From Planctomicrobium sp051465645 (GTDB lineage: Bacteria; Planctomycetota; Planctomycetia; Planctomycetales; Planctomycetaceae): 64,000 nucleotides of DNA. Below, one piece after another: positions 43,994 to 53,724 of the stretch; the first letter of the stretch is position 1; the number at the start of each line of letters is the position of its first letter. The notes beneath the pieces are model-generated. The model worked only from the letters and a program-made list of their open reading frames with translations, was not told the DNA's origin and ran no database searches. A program made the position numbers and the translations under genes. The stretch lies in contig NZ_CP195790.1 of assembly GCF_051465645.1 (NCBI RefSeq), forward strand, positions 496,001 to 560,000. The letters are read 5' to 3'.

Positions 43994-45184
43994 ATGGATA
44001 AGATGCCTCGTCTGGTGTCCCTGGGAGCGTTGTTGCTGAGTATTATCATACTCGGGATCACGTTCTTTAAGGTGCTCGCCCCGTTCTTGATGCCGATGTT
44101 TCTCGCCGCAATGACGGCTGTGATCTGCCAGCCGGTTTTCCGGTATTTTCTAGCGAAAATGCCACAGAATGTGCCGTTGGCAGCAGGAATTACAACAGGC
44201 GCGCTTCTCGCTGCGTTTCTGGTTCCGCTGACCGTCGTGACGACATTGGCTTCTCTGCAGTTGTATGCGTTTGCAGCGGATGCAGATGAGAAGTCACTGC
44301 GTCGGGTTGCGGAATACGGCGTCGAAATCGTGAATCGATTCCGACCAGAAGATGAACAGTTGACGGTTGCCGAAGCGGCCTCCTACATGTCTGGCTGGAT
44401 GAAAAATTCGTTGACTTCGATCGGGGATAAATCGCTTGGAGCGGCAGGAACAACATTAGGAGCCTTGAGTGGATTCGCCGGCTACATCGCCGCGATGACG
44501 ATCGGGATGATCGTGTACGGAATGGCCCTGTACTACTTCCTTTCTGATGGCCCTAATCTGCTGCGCATCTCTAAGGAGATGATTCCAGTTGATCTGTCTC
44601 ATCAGAATTCATTGCTGATGGAGTTTTCAAAAGTCGTTCAGGGTGTTGTCGTTGCGACGTTTCTTGCGGCGGTCGGCCAAGGGATTGCGACAACAGCCGC
44701 GCTCGCCTTTCTGGGGTTTCCGCATCTCTTTGCACTGGGAGCGTTAGCCACTTTTGCGGCTTTGATTCCTGTCGCAGGGACACCAATTATCTGGATCCCC
44801 TGTGCGATCTGGCTGTTCATGCATGGCCGTGTCGCTGAGTGCATTGGACTCGTGTTGTATTGCAGTCTGTTCGTCGGCTTCCTCGACAATGTGATCCGGA
44901 CATACGTCCTGAATTCCAATGTGAAGCTGCATCCACTTCTCGCATTCATCAGTGTCTTGGGTGGAATTCAGGCTCTGGGACTGTGGGGGGTGTTTATTGG
45001 CCCGATCATTGCCTGCTGCCTGTATGCACTGATCAAGATCTTTAATGTGGAACTCGCCGATCTTGCGAAATCGCGCCAGGCCCCTGCTCCGGTGCTGGAT
45101 ATCGCTGAAGGGGTTTCTGCGGCTTTGTCGGTTGTCGTTCCATCGGTGGTTGAATCAGAGGAATCTGACTCCCAACCGGGCTGA
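43994..45184 (+). CDS. AI-2E/PerM family transporter
   Basis: A 396-residue inner-membrane protein of the AI-2E exporter family (PerM/UPF0118), whose members export signals or ions or drive Na+/H+ exchange. It has about eight hydrophobic segments in the usual arrangement, a soluble stretch between the third and fourth (about 100-150), and the conserved C-terminal segments IPVAGTPIIWIPCAIWLFMH, FLDNVIRTYVLNSNVKLHPL and FISVLGGIQALGLWGVFIGP. The start at 43994 (MDKMPRLVSLGALLLS) begins directly before the first membrane segment; the frame is open further upstream. No partner gene is adjacent. Substrate unknown. Confidence 0.9.
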   Translation: MDKMPRLVSLGALLLSIIILGITFFKVLAPFLMPMFLAAMTAVICQPVFRYFLAKMPQNVPLAAGITTGALLAAFLVPLTVVTTLASLQLYAFAADADEKSLRRVAEYGVEIVNRFRPEDEQLTVAEAASYMSGWMKNSLTSIGDKSLGAAGTTLGALSGFAGYIAAMTIGMIVYGMALYYFLSDGPNLLRISKEMIPVDLSHQNSLLMEFSKVVQGVVVATFLAAVGQGIATTAALAFLGFPHLFALGALATFAALIPVAGTPIIWIPCAIWLFMHGRVAECIGLVLYCSLFVGFLDNVIRTYVLNSNVKLHPLLAFISVLGGIQALGLWGVFIGPIIACCLYALIKIFNVELADLAKSRQAPAPVLDIAEGVSAALSVVVPSVVESEESDSQPG

Positions 45185-45721
45185 GCCCATCCTCGCCTCC
45201 AGCTTTCTCTGCAATCTCTTCACAGCATTGTCGCTTGCAGTCGTTGGGGGAGTGCGCGCCTGTTTCAATTTCGGCGCTTGACGATTGTTTGCATTGGATC
45301 GCCTGATTCGGCTTTAGCAGTTTGCCCGGACGTGCCTGACATTTCGAAAATGCGGTCATATTTGTGAAAGCGCCTGCCGATGTAGAAAGAGATACCGCCT
45401 GTTTTGATTGCGGGTGTGGACCTGTTCCTATCCGTAATCTGCTGGAGGCACAGGAGATCAGGTCATGGATGACCGTCAGTCTGAATGATTCCCGGACGGG
45501 AATGGAGGCAGTTTCTGCCGCTGAGCTCTCTCCGGGAGTCATCAGAGACTGGTTTACATCGCTCTGGTCTTCGTGATTTTGATATTGAGTAAGGAGCGCG
45601 AATTGAAGTTCTCGATCATTGATCGACTTCATCCGTCCCCTTGTTCGGAATCAGGCATCATGTTCGCTGTCTGACAGAGACTCCATTTGGCGGAACTACT
45701 CAGACGAAACGAAGAGCTTCC
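45185..45721. other. 537 bp intergenic region
   Basis: This lies between the transporter gene and the SLBB-like gene, both plus strand. A 13-bp palindrome CGATCATTGATCG is at 45613-45625, about 100 bp upstream of the SLBB-like start, and could be an operator. No gene and no clear terminator are seen. Confidence 0.35.
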
Positions 45722-48145
45722 ATGTTGGCTCGGCGAATCTCCAATCAACTCGCTCTCCTGACGGTCGTACTGTGCAGTGCGTGGACACCGGCCCTGATGG
45801 CACAGGCTCCGTCGCGGCCTCCTGCGCATCCAAAAGCTCCTCGGATGGGCGTCATCGACGCACAGAATCGACAGTTGGCAAGCCCGGTTTTCACCATCGC
45901 AGGTGGAGTGAAGCAGTCCGGGGTCTATCAGGGAACCGAAGCAACGATTCCCATTGAAGAATTGATCGCTGCAGCCGGTGGTCTTGAACCGAATGCGAGT
46001 CTGAATCTTCGAGTTCTTCGGAACAACAACTTACGATTTCAGGTCTTTCTAGATCCAGCCAAGCCAGATCCGGCGAATCGGTTGATGTCCGGTGACATTG
46101 TGCTGGTGCAGTCGACTCCAGCGGCCATTCCGCCAACCACAATTCCTGTTGTTTGCGTGGGATTGTTGGATCGTCCAGTCGTGCTGCCACTCGATCCGAC
46201 AATTCAGACATTGTCTGTTTTAACCGCACGGCTCGGGCAGTCACCTGAAGTTGCGAAGACGGCTCGACTGGTGAGTCCCGTTGCCGACCCGCAAGGTCGT
46301 CTGTTGCCGGGAACGATTATCTTCTTTGCTCCGCAAATGATTGACCGAACACCACTGCAGATGCCTGGAGCGTTGCCTGAAGTGCTTGCGCTCAAGCGTC
46401 CTGCCGTTCCCAAGAATGAACCTCTAACGGTTCAGGTGGTTCCTGCTGAAAGCAAACCTGAACTTGTCATGGTTGCGGAGACAACTCCCGCAGCAACTCC
46501 AGCCGCCGCTGTATCTGATGGTCAAGCCAGCGTCGAACCACTGCTGGATGGGGCAGAGGCGAAGAAGCCGGAAGTCGCGACTGCAAATATGCCGGTGACG
46601 GCGACTGCTTCAGGCACTCCAGCCGCCGATAGCACCGCTGCGGCAGCAGTCTCTAAAACGGAACCCGTGGCTGCGGCCAGCACTGAACCTGCTGTGGAAA
46701 AGCCTATCACAGAAAAGGCGACTACAGAGCAGAAGGCAACCGAAGCTTCAGAGTCTGCAACGGCCAATGCACCGGCGTCGGTCAGTGAACCTGCTGTGCC
46801 GGAACTTGAACTCCCGCCGTCTCCTCAGGTTTCTGCCAACGGGGGACTCATTCCTCCAATGACGATCCGACCTTCATCTCAACCGGCTGCTGGCAACGTC
46901 GGTCAAGCTCCAGCGATGGTCTCATCTCTTTCGAACGAGTTATTGGACCCACAGGACCCACAACTCGATTCCGGTGCACCCACTGCTCATCTGTACCAAG
47001 AACCGTATGCTGCCGCGATGGGCCAAGTCCAGATGCAGCAGGGATACGGACAGCCAATCGTCTCGGAACTGAATGTCCATCCAACGCAGATGGTGCTGGT
47101 TCATGCCGAGAACCAATACGGTGTCTATCGTGAGATGGTTGGCGGCCCTGAGTATGACTCCGGAATGGTGACGCCTGCGATGGGAATGGCTCAGGCGACG
47201 ACTCATGTGAACACATTGGATCGTGGACACACTCCCTACTTTGCTGAAAGGGCCGCTGAACAGGCAACTGAACAGGCCGCTGGACGGGCGAATCAGCAAG
47301 AGAAGATGGGAGCGTCATTGGATCTTACGAAGCACGCTGCCAAATCGCCTGAAAAGGCCAGTTCTCCTTGGGGAGGGATCCTGTCGACGATCTTTGGTTG
47401 TGTGTTTATGGTTTCCGCAGGACTGGTCATGGTCTCGATCTGGGCACCATGGAAGAAATATCAGCTCTCTGTGATCCGGATTGATGGAGCACACGATTCC
47501 GAAGCGGAATTGACCAACAGCCGAATGCAGGACACTGCGGTCGCTTTCAGTTCAACTGAAGAAACACATCCGACAGCGTCGGTTGGCCCAAGGTCAGGGC
47601 CGGTGACTCCTCCTGCCCGTTTTCAAAATGCGGTCAGTGATCTCGTACAGCGCACTTTGCCAGTCGTTGAAGAACAGGTTGTTGTCCCGAAGCAGTGGCC
47701 TTTGCATGGTCAAGTCGTTGGACATCGCCGAATTATTCTGAACCAGCCGCATGAGTCGATTGCAGCTCCACACTTCCCTGTCGAGAGTTCGGTCCCGGAC
47801 AGACACCCGGAGAAAGTGACTCGACAATCGATTGATGAACGGGCGTTGCGAGCCAATCTCAGGGCGGCATTTGTACCAACTCAAGTTGAGAACACCGAAA
47901 CCATGGAGTGTAAGCGGGATTCCTTCTGCCCGACTCCTGAAGAATCGCCATCCGTGTCATCAACGGTGTCGCAATACGATCAAGTTCTTGCTCCGGTGGA
48001 AACGCCTGTGCAATGTGATGACGCTGTTCCTGTTGCGACAGGGAGTCGTGACTTTGACATCGTTCAACCCGATCATTCCCCAATTGTCGCAATGAGCCCG
48101 TTAGATCGCGCATTGCGTACCCTCGCTTCGGAGAAACGCGGATGA
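45722..48145 (+). CDS. large SLBB-like single-pass membrane protein
   Basis: An 807-residue protein that I do not recognise as a named family. The start at 45722 opens a signal peptide (MLARRISNQLALLTVVLCSA, cleaved after LMAQ). Residues 55-130 look like an SLBB domain: FTIAGGVKQSGVY, then IEELIAAAGGLEPNASL, then RLMSGDIVLVQ, as in polysaccharide-export proteins. A related strand-rich part follows to about 215. Residues 230-375 are Ala/Pro/Thr/Glu-rich and probably disordered. One membrane helix is at about 550-573 (GGILSTIFGCVFMVSAGLVM), followed by positive WKKY, so the N-terminal 520 residues should be periplasmic and the last 230 cytosolic. The gene overlaps the next one (ATGA), which codes for an actin-like ATPase. 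Confidence 0.8.
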   Translation: MLARRISNQLALLTVVLCSAWTPALMAQAPSRPPAHPKAPRMGVIDAQNRQLASPVFTIAGGVKQSGVYQGTEATIPIEELIAAAGGLEPNASLNLRVLRNNNLRFQVFLDPAKPDPANRLMSGDIVLVQSTPAAIPPTTIPVVCVGLLDRPVVLPLDPTIQTLSVLTARLGQSPEVAKTARLVSPVADPQGRLLPGTIIFFAPQMIDRTPLQMPGALPEVLALKRPAVPKNEPLTVQVVPAESKPELVMVAETTPAATPAAAVSDGQASVEPLLDGAEAKKPEVATANMPVTATASGTPAADSTAAAAVSKTEPVAAASTEPAVEKPITEKATTEQKATEASESATANAPASVSEPAVPELELPPSPQVSANGGLIPPMTIRPSSQPAAGNVGQAPAMVSSLSNELLDPQDPQLDSGAPTAHLYQEPYAAAMGQVQMQQGYGQPIVSELNVHPTQMVLVHAENQYGVYREMVGGPEYDSGMVTPAMGMAQATTHVNTLDRGHTPYFAERAAEQATEQAAGRANQQEKMGASLDLTKHAAKSPEKASSPWGGILSTIFGCVFMVSAGLVMVSIWAPWKKYQLSVIRIDGAHDSEAELTNSRMQDTAVAFSSTEETHPTASVGPRSGPVTPPARFQNAVSDLVQRTLPVVEEQVVVPKQWPLHGQVVGHRRIILNQPHESIAAPHFPVESSVPDRHPEKVTRQSIDERALRANLRAAFVPTQVENTETMECKRDSFCPTPEESPSVSSTVSQYDQVLAPVETPVQCDDAVPVATGSRDFDIVQPDHSPIVAMSPLDRALRTLASEKRG

Positions 48146-49191
48146 TTGCCGCACTCGATCTTGGAACCAGTGAGTTTCGTTCCTTGCGACGTGATGGTGC
48201 ACGGTTGGTCGCCCGTCGATTGCCTGCTGTCTACACTGTTCTCGACGACTCAGAACCGAATCGTCGTCTGCTGGAACAATCCCAGATCTCGTACTCATTA
48301 ACGGCAGATTCACTGGTCATTGTCGGAGAAGCTGCCGGCGAAATGGCAACTCTCCTGTCGAAGCCGCTGGTTCCACTTCTGCAGGAAGGAAGCCTTGGCG
48401 ACCGCGATCCGATCGGCCGACAAGTTGTTGCCTGGCTGATTGATCTCCTTCTCCCGCAAGCACAGTCTGCGGAAGACATCTGCATGATGACGCTTCCGCG
48501 TGGGGAAACCTCAGTTCAGGGCGCTGATAACTGGACCTGTCAGTTTCTGGAGCACATCGTCCAGTTGCGCGGTTACAAAACGACCGTCATGAATCCGGCG
48601 ACAGCATTGGGGCTCGCTGAACTTGATAGTGACGAGTTCACCGGCGTCTCGATGACCTTTGGGGCGGAATCAACAACATTCAGCCTGACTCATCATTCTC
48701 AACCGCTGGTGGAAGCCAGATTCCGCCGAGGGCTCGATGGAATCATTGAGCTCTTTGCTCGCGAGCACAAGAAGTTGATCTGGGATGGAGCCGGCAATTC
48801 GTATCTCGATATTCAGGGAGTTCATCGCTGGTTGAAGAGCGGCCGTGTTTCCCTGTCTTCCCCACGATCTGAGCAGGAAGTCTGGTTGAGAGATGCTCTA
48901 CAGGAGATGCTGCTTTCGACATGGTTCGGTTTGAAGCGCAAACTCTTACATTGCCATGAAACGATTACTCGCCAACCAATGCCGATTGTGATTTCCGGAG
49001 CACCGACACAGCTGCCAGGGTTCTCGGCTCTTGTACTTGAATCACTTCGTTTAAGCGGAACGGCGATCCATCCGAGCGAGATTCGTGTTGCTTCCTTCGA
49101 GCCGTATTCCGTCGTTCGAGGTTTGTTGATTCAGGCCACATTGACATCGGGAATGGCGGTCTCCGAGATGGAAAAAGCAGAAGCAGCCTGA
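48142..49191 (+). CDS. actin/Hsp70-fold ATPase-like protein
   Basis: A 349-residue cytosolic protein with the nucleotide-binding pattern of the actin/Hsp70/MreB/PilM superfamily: phosphate-1 AALDLGTSEFRSL (3-15), connect-1-like NPATALGLAE (151-160), phosphate-2 VSMTFGAESTTFSL (169-182), adenosine motif PIVISGAPTQLPGF (281-294) and connect-2-like PYSVVRGLL (321-329). The phosphate-2 Asp/Gly-Gly of classic members is replaced by TFGAEST, so ATP hydrolysis is uncertain. Its ATG overlaps the stop of the SLBB-like gene as ATGA, a sign of translational coupling. It is not a typical MreB, FtsA or PilM in sequence. A cytosolic partner of the membrane protein's inner tail is the simplest reading. Confidence 0.8.
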   Translation: MIAALDLGTSEFRSLRRDGARLVARRLPAVYTVLDDSEPNRRLLEQSQISYSLTADSLVIVGEAAGEMATLLSKPLVPLLQEGSLGDRDPIGRQVVAWLIDLLLPQAQSAEDICMMTLPRGETSVQGADNWTCQFLEHIVQLRGYKTTVMNPATALGLAELDSDEFTGVSMTFGAESTTFSLTHHSQPLVEARFRRGLDGIIELFAREHKKLIWDGAGNSYLDIQGVHRWLKSGRVSLSSPRSEQEVWLRDALQEMLLSTWFGLKRKLLHCHETITRQPMPIVISGAPTQLPGFSALVLESLRLSGTAIHPSEIRVASFEPYSVVRGLLIQATLTSGMAVSEMEKAEAA

Positions 49192-49221
49192 TTCTTGATC
49201 TGCCATTAACTGAAACTGAGC

Positions 49222-49260
49222 AAGGCGATTCAGAGACCTCTGAGTCGCCTTACTTTTTTT
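49222..49260 (+). terminator. Rho-independent terminator of the SLBB/actin-like pair
   Basis: AAGGCGATTCAGAG (49222-49235) pairs with CTCTGAGTCGCCTT (49238-49251) with one mismatch and is followed by ACTTTTTTT. It lies about 30 bp after the actin-like gene's stop codon, so that pair is closed off as one unit. The rest of the gap to 49547 shows nothing. Confidence 0.9.
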
Positions 49261-49547
49261 GATGCAGCGAGATAAACCGCTGACTTATTATCGCTGAGGA
49301 ACCGGCTCTTGTGGTGAAAATCTGGGTCAGTTGTCTTCGTGCTGAACGGTCTTTCCTGTCGAAAGTGAAAACCGCGAGCAGACCAGTATGCAAGAACACT
49401 TGCAGTTCTGTTCATAAATGGGCAGGATTCAATCTGATCCGACCGCCGGTGAGCGAGAGTCCTTGCGAAATTCGCGAAACTCAATACTCAGGTGGCGTTT
49501 GGAATGGATGAATTCATCTGCAGGAATTGAACAAGGGAGCTGTTTTC

Positions 49548-50408
49548 ATGTTGGTTTCTATCTTGCGCGGAACAGGTGCCCTGTCGATCGGCCGCATCTT
49601 GACGTTGTGTTGTGCGGCGATGATTCCAGTGCTCGCCGGAAGTGTCGGGCATGCTGCTGATCCTGCGGTCAAGCCATTGAAGGTGTTGCTTGTTCTCGGG
49701 GGATGCTGCCACGATTACGACGCCCAGAAAGACATCCTGAAAAAGGGGATTATGGATCGGGCACATGTGGAAATCACAGTTGCTTATGATCCCGACAAGA
49801 CGACCAAGCATCTGAACCCGGTGTATGAAAAGCCGGACTGGGCGAAAGGGTTCGACGCAGTTATTCACGACGAATGTACTGCCGATGTCAAAGATCTGGA
49901 TGTGATCAACCGCATTCTGGACCCGCATCGCGACGGCCTGCCTGCTGTTGTGCTTCACTGTGCGATGCATTCATTTCGCAGTGAAGGATTCCCAGGTGTG
50001 ACTCCATGGTTCGAGTTCACCGGACTGCAGACGACTGGTCACGGGCCACAGGTTCCAATCGACATCAGTTTCACCGAAGCTGAGCACCCGATCACCAAAG
50101 GGATCTCCGATTGGACCACTACCAACGAGGAACTTTATAACAACAGTGCAGGCAAGCTGATGGACACTGCCAAAGCGCTGGCCACCGGGCATCAGGTCAC
50201 GAAGAACAAAGAAGGTAAGGAAACTTCGACAACGACCGTGATCGCCTGGACGAATACCTATAATGAGAAAGCCAAAGTCTTCGGAACGACTCTGGGCCAC
50301 AATAACGCAACGGTTTCTGACCCACGTTATCTGGATCTCGTTACTCGCGGATTGCTTTGGTCTTGCGGCAAGTTGGACTCAACCTACTTGAAGTCACCGG
50401 CCAAGTAA
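49548..50408 (+). CDS. ThuA-domain protein, exported
   Basis: A 286-residue protein with the ThuA fold (class I glutamine-amidotransferase-like), common in planctomycete sugar-degradation loci. The start at 49548 is preferred: AGGGAG lies 8 bp upstream and it opens a hydrophobic leader cleaved near GHAADP; a TTG seven codons upstream is also in frame. The core shows LKVLLVLGGCCHDY, FDAVIHDEC, GLPAVVLHCAMHSFR and AEHPITKGISDW, all typical. The exact reaction of ThuA proteins is not settled; related enzymes act on sugar lactones or keto sugars. It precedes the PSD1/DUF1501 pair on the same strand, with a 585 bp gap. Confidence 0.88.
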   Translation: MLVSILRGTGALSIGRILTLCCAAMIPVLAGSVGHAADPAVKPLKVLLVLGGCCHDYDAQKDILKKGIMDRAHVEITVAYDPDKTTKHLNPVYEKPDWAKGFDAVIHDECTADVKDLDVINRILDPHRDGLPAVVLHCAMHSFRSEGFPGVTPWFEFTGLQTTGHGPQVPIDISFTEAEHPITKGISDWTTTNEELYNNSAGKLMDTAKALATGHQVTKNKEGKETSTTTVIAWTNTYNEKAKVFGTTLGHNNATVSDPRYLDLVTRGLLWSCGKLDSTYLKSPAK

Positions 50409-50993
50409 TCTCCCGTCATCGATTGTGTGGTCGCGATACACAAGAGATGACGGTTCTGATTTGCAATGGATTGAAGAAGACGGGGTGCAGGCCAGTGCTG
50501 GTTTGCGTCCCGTTCTTCATTTGAGGACAAGACCTTCCGCAGGTTCGGCTGCGTAATCACTCTTATTCTTAAAATCGCTATCACCTGCAGGATCACCCTT
50601 CTCCGCAGAAAGCAAACTGGAGGAAGCTGACTGACTGGAGCAGGAAGATTTCACGATAGCAGCTTTGCGGATTATCGACAGCTTCTGCTGTTACTCCGGA
50701 ACAGACTGCGACTCGATTTTTCGCGCGTTTTCGCTTCCGAATCCTCTTTCGCTGACATACAATTGGATTTTGATGGATTGCGTCCCGATCTGGAATTCAA
50801 GCAGAATTCAAAATCGACGCCCCCACCAGCAACCCTGCATTTCCTGCCAGCCCTATTGTCGTTTGACCTGAATTTGATGCAGTCGTTATGGTGTGACTCC
50901 CCGAATCACCCCAGCCTGAAAAGGCGATCTGTCTAGACAGACTCGTCGCCCTCCCCGCCTTGTAAAAAAACGATGTTCGAGAAGGACAGGTCG
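50409..50993. other. 585 bp intergenic region with hairpins
   Basis: After the ThuA stop there is a strong imperfect hairpin at 50413-50453: CCGTCATC pairs with GATGACGG, with inner TTGTGT/ACACAA. A weaker one, with GACGGGGTGCA and TGCGTCCCG as arms, is at about 50475-50520. Neither has a long T-run. The rest should hold the PSD1 promoter. No gene is seen. Confidence 0.5.
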
Positions 50994-53573
50994 ATGAATC
51001 GCATCTCAGTCTCTTCCTTCTTACTGCTTGCCTTTCTCTTCGTGCCAGTCCTGTCACTGAGTGCCGATGACAAGGCGGAAGAAGCCGGCTCAAAAGGGCG
51101 GGAACTGTTCGAAAAACAGATCCTGCCGATTCTGACAAAGTCATGCTATGAGTGTCACGCAAAAGATTCTGCGGAGATCTCTGGGGGACTGGAACTCGAC
51201 TCGCCAGTAGGCATGCTCAGAGGGGGCGAATCCGGGGTTGTCATTATCGCGCACGATCCGAAGAAGAGTCTTCTGGTTCGAATGCTCCGCCACGAATCTG
51301 GTGTCTCAGCGATGCCTCCCGATGGCAAACTGAGCGATGAACAGATTTCCGCAGTTGAGGAGTGGATTCGACTCGGGGCTCCAGATAGCCGTCAGGCAAC
51401 AGGGAAAACCGCCCGCGAAGATCGCTTTGAAGCTGCACTGAAACATTGGTCTTTGCAGCCTCCTCAAGCCGTCACCCCACCGGAAGTAAAACAGAAGGAC
51501 TGGCCGCGAGGAGCGATTGACCAGTTTGTTCTGGCCAAAATGGAGCAGAACGGGCTCGTTCCGGTCTCTGACGCTGGCCGACGCACGCTCATTAGACGTG
51601 TCTATTTCGACCTGATCGGCATTCCTCCGACGCCAGCGGAAGTCGACCAGTTTCTTGCCGATCAGTCCCCCACTGCACTCGAAACGGTGATCGATCGATT
51701 GTTGGGCTCGCCTCAATTCGGCGAACGTTGGGGAAGGCACTGGCTCGACAGCGTCCGCTTCGCGGAATCGAGCGGACTGGAGTTCAACTTCACTTATCCG
51801 CATGCGTGGCCGTATCGCAATTATGTGATCGATTCGGTCAATCAGGACAAGCCTTATGACCTCTTTATTAAGGAGCAGATTGCCGGGGATCTGCTTCCCC
51901 GCAGCGAGTCTGATACTCCAGAGGTGATTGAGGCCAGACTGATCGCACCAAGCATGCTGTCGTTTGGTGTGAAGCGTCATACCGGCGGAGCAACCTTCCA
52001 ACTGGATATCGTGGACGACCAGATCGACACCATCTTCCGGTCGACGCAGGCACTGACGGTCAACTGCTCACGTTGTCACGACCACAAGTTTGACCCCATC
52101 CCGACGAAAGATTACTACGCACTGGCCGGAATTTTTCTAAGTACTGAGCCGCTGTATGGGACGATCAAACAGAAGTACAGCAACTTCCCCACAGATCTGC
52201 TGCCGATTGGACCTAACGCTGCGGAAATGCATGCCAAGGTCGTAGAACACCAGAAGATTGTCGATCAGGCAGATAAGGACCTGACCGCCAAACGTGCAGA
52301 ACATACGAAAGCAACGGAAGCCGAAAAGGCTGCTACTGCGAAGAAGGAAGAAGCAGACAAACTGGTTCAGGCACAGACAACCGAACAGGTTGAAGGCCCT
52401 AAGCCGGAAGCCACTGCTGCACTCGATGAGGCCATCGCCGCACTGAAGACTGCGACTGAACAGGCTGTCACATTAAAAGCTGAAGTGACCACTCTTGAAA
52501 CCAAGGTTGCAGATCTCAAGAAGGCAGCGCCTCCACGGCCGCAGTATGCCATGAGTGCTAGAGACAAAGCGAAGCCGGACGATACGACCATCGCAATTCG
52601 GGGCAGTCCTAGCCAACGTGGAGAACGGGTCCCACGAGGATTTCTGAGCGCGATCAAAGTGTCCCAGCAGAAAGAAATAGACAAAACCCGCAGCGGTCGT
52701 CTGGAACTGGCTGAATGGATTGCCAACTCGGAAAATCCACTGACAGCCCGCGTCCATGTAAACCGCATCTGGAGCCACCTGTTTGGACGAGGCCTGGTCG
52801 CGACGACGGATAACTTTGGGATTCTCGGCAAGGAACCAACTCACCCTGAACTGCTGGACCATCTGGCTTTGCAGTTCATGGAACAAGGCTGGTCTGTCAA
52901 GAAAGCCATTCGAACCATCATGCTCTCTCGGACCTATCAGCTGAGCAGTGAACGTACCGAAGCAGGCATGAAAATTGACCCTAACAGTCAATATCTGTGG
53001 CGCGCCGCGCCGCGGCGACTGGAAGCAGAGACGATTCGCGATTCCATTCTCGCTGTCAGCGGCCAGTTGGATCTGAATCGACCTGTTGGGTCGACTGTCA
53101 CCGGCCTGGGAGATCAGCTGGCGCGGGAAATTCCTCTGGAAAAGATTCAGCCGCCTAGCAATCACCGCAGCGTCTATCTTCCGATTGTTCGCGATTATGT
53201 GCCGGAAATCTTTGACCTGTTCGACTTCCCGTCTCCGAGTCTCGTCTCGGGACAACGCAGTGTAACGAATGTTCCATCGCAGGCACTTTATCTCCGAAAC
53301 TCCGCATTTGTGACGGATCAATCGCGACACGCTGCTCGCCGATTGCTGGCAGTGGCGGAAGTCACAACAGACGAGCAACGGGCGGATCTCGCTGCACAGT
53401 GGGCATTCGCAAGGCAATTGACTGAGGAACAACGTGCCGGCGTCGTGCAGCTCGTTGAAAAAGTCAGGCAATCCAAACCTGACGATGAACAGGCCAACGT
53501 CAATGCTTGGGCTGCCTGGTTTCAGGTGATGTTCAGCACGGCTGAGTTCCGGTATCTCGTCGATATCCCTTAA
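50994..53573 (+). CDS. PSD1-type protein: cytochrome c, DUF1549 and DUF1553
   Basis: An 859-residue exported planctomycete protein. A signal peptide (MNRISVSSFLLLAFLFVPVL, cleaved after LSA) is followed by a planctomycete cytochrome c domain with the heme motif CYECH (51-55), then DUF1549 (from IDQFVLAKMEQNGLVPVSDA and LIRRVYFDLIGIPPTPAEV), a second CxxCH (CSRCHDHKFDPIPTKDYYAL), a long Lys/Glu/Ala-rich coiled coil (about 410-510), and DUF1553 to the end (WSHLFGRGLVATTDNFGILG, PRRLEAETIRDSIL, NVPSQALYLRNS). The start at 50994 is the ATG opening the leader. These proteins nearly always pair with a DUF1501 gene, as here, and are linked to polysaccharide breakdown; the enzymology is unknown. Confidence 0.94.
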   Translation: MNRISVSSFLLLAFLFVPVLSLSADDKAEEAGSKGRELFEKQILPILTKSCYECHAKDSAEISGGLELDSPVGMLRGGESGVVIIAHDPKKSLLVRMLRHESGVSAMPPDGKLSDEQISAVEEWIRLGAPDSRQATGKTAREDRFEAALKHWSLQPPQAVTPPEVKQKDWPRGAIDQFVLAKMEQNGLVPVSDAGRRTLIRRVYFDLIGIPPTPAEVDQFLADQSPTALETVIDRLLGSPQFGERWGRHWLDSVRFAESSGLEFNFTYPHAWPYRNYVIDSVNQDKPYDLFIKEQIAGDLLPRSESDTPEVIEARLIAPSMLSFGVKRHTGGATFQLDIVDDQIDTIFRSTQALTVNCSRCHDHKFDPIPTKDYYALAGIFLSTEPLYGTIKQKYSNFPTDLLPIGPNAAEMHAKVVEHQKIVDQADKDLTAKRAEHTKATEAEKAATAKKEEADKLVQAQTTEQVEGPKPEATAALDEAIAALKTATEQAVTLKAEVTTLETKVADLKKAAPPRPQYAMSARDKAKPDDTTIAIRGSPSQRGERVPRGFLSAIKVSQQKEIDKTRSGRLELAEWIANSENPLTARVHVNRIWSHLFGRGLVATTDNFGILGKEPTHPELLDHLALQFMEQGWSVKKAIRTIMLSRTYQLSSERTEAGMKIDPNSQYLWRAAPRRLEAETIRDSILAVSGQLDLNRPVGSTVTGLGDQLAREIPLEKIQPPSNHRSVYLPIVRDYVPEIFDLFDFPSPSLVSGQRSVTNVPSQALYLRNSAFVTDQSRHAARRLLAVAEVTTDEQRADLAAQWAFARQLTEEQRAGVVQLVEKVRQSKPDDEQANVNAWAAWFQVMFSTAEFRYLVDIP

Positions 53574-53644
53574 TTGCCGGCGACTGGTCGCACCGGCCAC
53601 TGTCGAGCATTACACACAGTTACTGGCAAAGCGGTTTAATACAG

Positions 53645-53686
53645 AAAGGCTTCTGGCTTCGACCTCATCGTCAGACCAGAAGCTTT
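53645..53686 (+). terminator. hairpin between PSD1 and DUF1501 genes
   Basis: AAAGGCTTCTGG (53645-53656) pairs with CCAGAAGCTTT (53676-53686) with one bulged base, with a 19 nt loop and no T-run. It lies between two genes of the same strand and could weaken readthrough or mark an RNA processing site rather than end transcription. Confidence 0.5.
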
Positions 53687-53724
53687 CGACCGTTCCCGAA
53701 ATTTCAGTTCAGGAGTTCGCAGTC

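Noticed and set aside
52473..53600. 375-codon minus-strand frame opposite the PSD1 gene
   Set aside because: It is antisense to conserved DUF1553 sequence and has no motif, leader or ribosome-binding site.
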